This document shows positions 59,409 through 64,000 of a stretch of DNA of 64,000 nucleotides, in pieces (the first letter of the stretch is position 1; the number at the start of each line of letters is the position of its first letter). The position numbers and the translations under genes are program-made. A model generated the notes under the pieces. That model saw only the letters and a list, made by a program, of their open reading frames with translations, was not told the origin of the DNA and did no database searches. The stretch comes from Centroberyx gerrardi (taxonomy: Eukaryota > Chordata > Actinopteri > Beryciformes > Berycidae), in the NCBI RefSeq assembly GCF_048128805.1, contig NC_136020.1, positions 12,837,239 to 12,901,238 of the forward strand, written 5' to 3'.

Positions 59409-62400
59409 CATCTATCTATCCATCTATCTATCTATCTATCTATCTATGAGATATCTGACTACCCTGTTATTACAAGAAAATGCTTTTTTTTAGAAGTATA
59501 GACGGATAGAAATATCATGATTTAATTGCTTAGTTGAATCATTTATGCAGAGACAAAAGGCTTGGTAAATCTCTAATGCTAAATAATGTGACTGCTGTGA
59601 TACAGTATACTGCAGTAAGCATCTTGTGCCCTCTCTCCAAGGCTTTTACTGGTATTATGAGTTTGCCTTTTGATGTTTTAAATGAAGTGGGTTTGTCTTT
59701 TAAACTATGCGCTGCTGCTTTCTGGGCCAGATTTTAATCACAATGGGAATTAAATGGTGGGATGAAGGCTAAATAAATGGAATGAAAACAAGTTTTTACA
59801 TTACATTTACATTTTAGGTATTTAGCTGACACTCTTATCCAGAGCAATTTACAATGACTGCAACAGTAGAATAAGTTTAAATTCCAAGATCAACAACTTC
59901 ACAGGCAACCAATAGTGAGGAGTAGACAAATGATGACACGGTGAAATAAGGCTATTGCTTTTATTTTGAGCTGATTCTTTTTCTAAGAAATTCTTTTCCT
60001 CACCTACACAATCTGCAGTTTGTTTTCCACCATTTTGCACTTTATATGTGCAAATAAATAACCTAAACCTTACCTTTGCTACTCAGGAGTCCCTTGGCTT
60101 GCTGGTGCAGGAGGAGGGTCTTCAGGTCCCCAGGGTCCGGGATGAAGCGTCCACACCCCTCCAGGACAGAGGGCTCCGATGAGATCATGGCACCAAGCTG
60201 AGGTCAGGAGACATGCAAAGGAAACAATGAGCAAGTTTACATACACACAGTGCGGTGCGGCACGCAGTTTACATGCAGTTAACAGTGTGCATCCCCGTTA
60301 AGGTCTTAGTTGAGGTATTGATTGTATACGTTTTCATAGTCCAATCACAAATATCCCTGTATATACATACGTATATACAGTATATGAATATACATAATAT
60401 TGACATGGAAACTGAGGAAACATGGACTATGAAAACCAACAGTGATGGGGATAAAGTGTATCCTGACTAATACTGGCATTTCCCAGCTACCTTATTAGGC
60501 CTCTCTTAATTGGGATTAGTCTCGCTTGGCCAGACCTTTCTCCGCATTACTGTGCCAGTGCAGGAGAGAGATCTGGCAGAACTCGTTATCATTGTGGAAT
60601 AATGGGGGAAAAAACGCTCTGGGTGTTTGTATCTCCAAACCAACCACACTCATCAGGAGCAGCGCTTAAGCCTAGGTGCCGGGTAGTGTAATTTGGATGG
60701 TGGAACATATGTAAGAAAGTGTTGTGAAAATGGATGAATCACTGCCAAAAAAAACAAAGGTGTAAGAAAGTTACAGATGTATGTTGTCTATGTGACAAGA
60801 GTTTTGCCCCGAAATTTAAGCCCGAGGACACTTTGGCTCTAGAGAAGCTCACTGGACCGATTAAGACCAGTGACGTTTTTCTAATCATATGCGTCTCTTG
60901 CAGAACGTTGTTAAGCCGGTATCACAGAAGCAAGACTGAAGTGGAGAGGACCAGTGCATTGGTTAAGTCCATGTCACTGAAGCATGCTGCTGCCAGAATT
61001 AATCAGTGTGCCAGCGGAACCCCGACTGGCTGTGGATAGTTTAATTGGGTGGCTAAATATTTGTTGTAACGTTGAAAAGCATTCTCCCGAAACTGGGGCC
61101 CCAACACATAGCAAACAGGACGCTTGAAAAAGAAAAGGTAGTGCATTGAACTTCATGTTGCAAAGCTTGGTGCAAGGTTTGAACGTGGCCCAGGTGGAGG
61201 CCTTATCCCACCGGCCAACTTACTGTAAGTCACACTGCACTGGGATAAGACCTGACCTGGGCTACTGCAAAAAGGAAAAGGCATTTACATGTGCCAGCTC
61301 AAAAATATGAAGTCCCCCAAGTAGTATACGAATGTGCATCTAAAAACACTCATTATCGTGTTCAAGTACTTTATGTTACAGTGCACTCAGTTGTCATCAA
61401 GTCATACTTCAGTTACATGTACCCACCCGGGAGAGATTGGGAACAGGAAGAAGTTGCTCCAGCTTGCACACCAGGCCGGCCGTCAGAGCCTGCAGCGCTG
61501 TATCAAACTTGGAGCCGTACTGCACAGGGAACACTTCCTGCAGAGAGAGAGACGTGTATCTTTAACAGTGTTGTGCCCTGGGAATTGTGAGGGTCAATCT
61601 AACACTTTGGTCAAAAGAAAAGAGTTATGCATGTAATGTATCTCTATCTCTCCGATCTTTACATTAGGGTGAAGTTCGATTTTAGATAATGCTTGAATGG
61701 TTAAAAAAAACAAAAAGCAAATGCCATATTAAATTCTGTTTCTGCCCCAGGATAAATAAAATCTGTAAAGTATAACTAAAGTTTATTAGTTTTGTTGTAT
61801 GGGATGTGAAAGCTTTAAAAACACATTTGATGCATTAACATTTTATCTCATGGCGGTATTCCAGCCCTCAGGTTATTTATGGATTGGTGGTGGTGATGTG
61901 GGAAAGAGACAAGCGGTTGAAAAGGAGTGTGTGTGTTGCAAGCAGCACTGTGCTATCCAGGCCCAATTGTGTCAGTTTAAGAGGGGAAGAAAATAATGGC
62001 AAACAAATTATATTATAATTATTACTTTTGCCCATTATTACATCTAAATAATGTAAGCAACATATTGTGCTAAATGTCTCCTAGGTGTGAACTGAGCAAC
62101 AAAGGACATCACAGATGTCAAATCACAAATAAAATCTAAAAAGCTAGAGCTTGTATGTGCGAGTGTATGTTTGCATGTGCACATATGATGAACACCTTAG
62201 TGTGAAGACAACTAACCGTCATTTTTCACTACTTTTTAACGTTAAGGCAACTTGATTCACATCAGTTTATATACTAAAGCATACCTGGAAGAAGCGCTTC
62301 CTCTCAGCAGGGTTTTTAAGCAGATTCTGGACTAACACCATGAAGTTAGTTTGAGACTTCTCCACTTCAGCATCCTTCTGCAACACAGAATGTAACTTGG

Positions 62401-63622
62401 TCTTATTTCATTCATTAAGCTGTTCAACTGCAGTGAAAGACGCTTTTTTTCTTGAAGCTCGAGTGTGTTGAATAGAAATATAACTAGCCCCTTAGGAAAG
62501 CGAGACTTTAAAAACTGCTACATTTTTACTCGTTTGCACTGATCAAATTGTATGAACAAGGTACCATTGTATTGACTAAATCATGTTCCTGACAAACTGT
62601 GTTCAGGTTCTTACCCCTATGGATGCAGAGACCTTCAGCTTATTGATGAGAGTTTGGATAGCCCGGGAATCTGGTGCACCCTCTTTGCGGAGCAACTCCA
62701 AAATGATCTACAACACAAGGAATAGCACAAATTATAGTCATAAGAAAAAAAAAATCTCATAAACAAATCAAAACTCAACAAAAACATACCGTTAATCCTC
62801 ACAAGTAGAGTAGAACCACAGTTACAATATTCTAGCTACCATGAACGGAGCTTGCACAGACTGCAAAGCAAATGAGGTTAATGAGTTTGACGAAGAACAA
62901 CTAAATTGAAGGTAACAGAGAGGCAAGCTAGAAGCTAAAAAGTTAAACAATATCCGTTATTCTGGGTCTCGATTTGTGTGATCTGTGAGGGGGAACATGT
63001 GGAGTTCATCAACATAATGGGGTGAGAGCACCCACTTTGATGTCCAATAAGCACAGATAGACATCTTAGGAAGGAATGCCACTGAAGTCGCATAGCCTGG
63101 AGAGCACAGCTCGAGGTGGCGGGATTCAGGGCCTTTTGATGACAAGGCATCATAAGAGCGTAACTGGAGGGTCACAGGTTCCATCCCGACAGCAGTCAGA
63201 GTATCTCTGATCTGGAACAAGACCCCCTACCCGTTTAAGTATGGATCTCCGATAGATAATGGAATAGGTTTTCAAAATGTTTGCTTTTTGGCTCTTTCAT
63301 CCCGATCCAGTTCAGAAATCTGAGGCTTGAACAAATGAGGACCTGCTGATTAAAATACACACACATACACACACACACAGTGAAAAATAATTCTCACCCT
63401 TGCCCTCAACCCCAAGATGAGCTGGGCAGTCTGCTTAAAACTCATGAGCTCAGGAACGGTCCGGGTCACCATGGTCACAAAGTCCTCCACTTTACTGTAC
63501 TGCTTCACATTTCTCTGCAGTATGACCTGCCATATATATGAATATGTCAGCTGCAGAGGGGAAGCCAACAGGCGAAGGGAGGCCAGGGGAAGGGAGGCTC
63601 CAGCCACACCTGTGTAACACAT
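57582..63622 (-). CDS. TINF2_N-domain C2H2 zinc-finger protein C (about 776 aa)
   Basis: Six exons: 63622-63398 (or 63609-63398 if an upstream start exon is used), 62707-62615, 62377-62285, 61537-61427, 60197-60074, 59266-57582. They are in one frame, 2,331 nt from ATG 63622. The TINF2_N part reads [58 protein letters not shown] and [10 protein letters not shown]. The last exon starts with about 220 residues of Ser/Pro/Gly-rich, partly acidic linker. It continues with eleven regular C2H2 fingers (first [10 protein letters not shown], last [10 protein letters not shown]) and a basic-then-acidic C-terminus ([21 protein letters not shown]). It is probably a nuclear sequence-specific DNA binder. 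By analogy with TIN2, the N-terminal domain would recruit partners. The start is ambiguous: an acceptor (ttacacag) lies just inside the ATG-containing frame, and the paralogue A uses a separate tiny start exon. Confidence 0.87.
59371..59447. repeat. TATC microsatellite
   Basis: About 19 tetranucleotide units, mostly tatc with a few ccatc variants, in the last intron of gene C. Confidence 0.95.
60520..61039 (+). pseudogene. repeat-associated reading frame antisense in a gene C intron
   Basis: The frame from 60734 reads [20 protein letters not shown], then [20 protein letters not shown] and [20 protein letters not shown], to a stop at 61039. Two CxxC pairs (CCLC, CVSC) suggest a small zinc-binding domain. 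A nearby ATG in another frame gives [10 protein letters not shown] and stops, as if a frameshift had separated it. Upstream (60520-60620) is a degraded copy of a common fish repeat (tctcgcttggccagaccttt). I do not recognise the protein. It could be a mobile-element gene or a processed pseudogene. Confidence 0.4.
61538..62284. other. intron of gene C
   Basis: AT-rich intron with no recognised element. Short open frames here look like chance. Confidence 0.4.
62708..63397. other. intron of gene C with tRNA-like text
   Basis: Around 63141-63195, cgtaactggagggtcacagg followed by ttccatcccgacagc has B-box character. The surrounding 62950-63240 looks like a tRNA-derived repeat. A CA tract at 63357-63379 precedes the acceptor side of the TINF2_N exon. 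Confidence 0.3.
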
Positions 63623-64000
63623 GCCATAACAAAGTCAGTTAGCTCAGAGACTGTGTTAAATAAAGGTCCAATGATATGCAATGAACACAGGGGTCTTTTG
63701 CTATTGAGTCCCCCCCCCCCACACACCAGGTCTGGTTTAGCTTAGTCCACAGTATTCAAAACAGGGACCAGAAAAGCAGTAGTCGCAATACAAATCTTTC
63801 CCATCAGTTATGATATGGGTTGAGTTCTTGCTCTTGCGCTTGAAATCCTTGGAGTTTGTAAAAGTGTGTGTTGAATGTGAGCCACTGACAGCAGAATGGG
63901 CGGTACCATCACCACAGTACTGAATAGCACCTGAGCTAGGCTAGGAAGCAGAATCTGCTGTAGGGGGCGCTGCACTGCAAGTGGCATGCTTTGATCACTG
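63623..64000. other. upstream flank of gene C
   Basis: Probably contains the promoter or an intron leading to an upstream start exon outside the window. A C-run at 63710-63721 and a gcaagtggcatgctttg stretch at the edge are all that is visible. Confidence 0.3.

Overview
The window looks like teleost fish nuclear DNA. It has multi-exon genes with GT-AG introns, long AT-rich introns full of fish-type repeats (hAT and other inverted-repeat elements, LINE and DIRS remnants, tRNA-like pieces, CA and TATC microsatellites), and vertebrate protein families. No bacterial, viral or organellar gene set is present. All gene models were spliced by hand. For the five complete models, the frame stays open and the summed exon length is divisible by three.

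Layout. (1) 413-1378, plus strand: last two exons of an unidentified gene. (2) 2260-10450, minus: a divergent dystroglycan (DAG1) paralogue of about 1,790 residues with a giant Ser/Thr-rich middle. It is tail-to-tail with gene 1. (3) About 9880-29200: a repeat-dominated accessory region. Its core is an inverted duplication in which the first two exons of the dystroglycan-like gene recur on the plus strand (18273-19256), with a third partial copy at 24783-25050. The rest is nested transposon remnants. (4) 29644-35568, plus: a complete eight-exon SLC5A7-type (CHT1) choline transporter paralogue, 553 aa. (5) 37211-63622, minus: a head-to-tail cluster of three genes, each encoding a TIN2 N-terminal domain (TINF2_N, the shelterin TIN2 fold) on five short exons followed by C2H2 zinc fingers on the last exon.

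The most remarkable gene is the middle one of the cluster (43187-56112). Upstream of its TINF2_N exons it has eight phase 1-1 exons. Five carry an intact Myb/SANT-like (trihelix type) DNA-binding domain and three are shrunken remnants of the same module. With a 13-codon start exon, the 16 exons read through as one 1,333-residue protein: (Myb)n, TINF2_N, acidic linker, C2H2 fingers. I see this as a lineage-specific assembly of a DNA-binding array with a shelterin-type protein-interaction domain, and it is my candidate for the undescribed system. A role at telomeres or repeats is inference only.

The genes are not visibly in one pathway. Dystroglycan-like is a cell-surface mucin-like adhesion protein, the CHT-like protein is a membrane transporter, and the cluster genes are nuclear DNA-binding proteins. 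Most of the DNA between them is transposon-derived.
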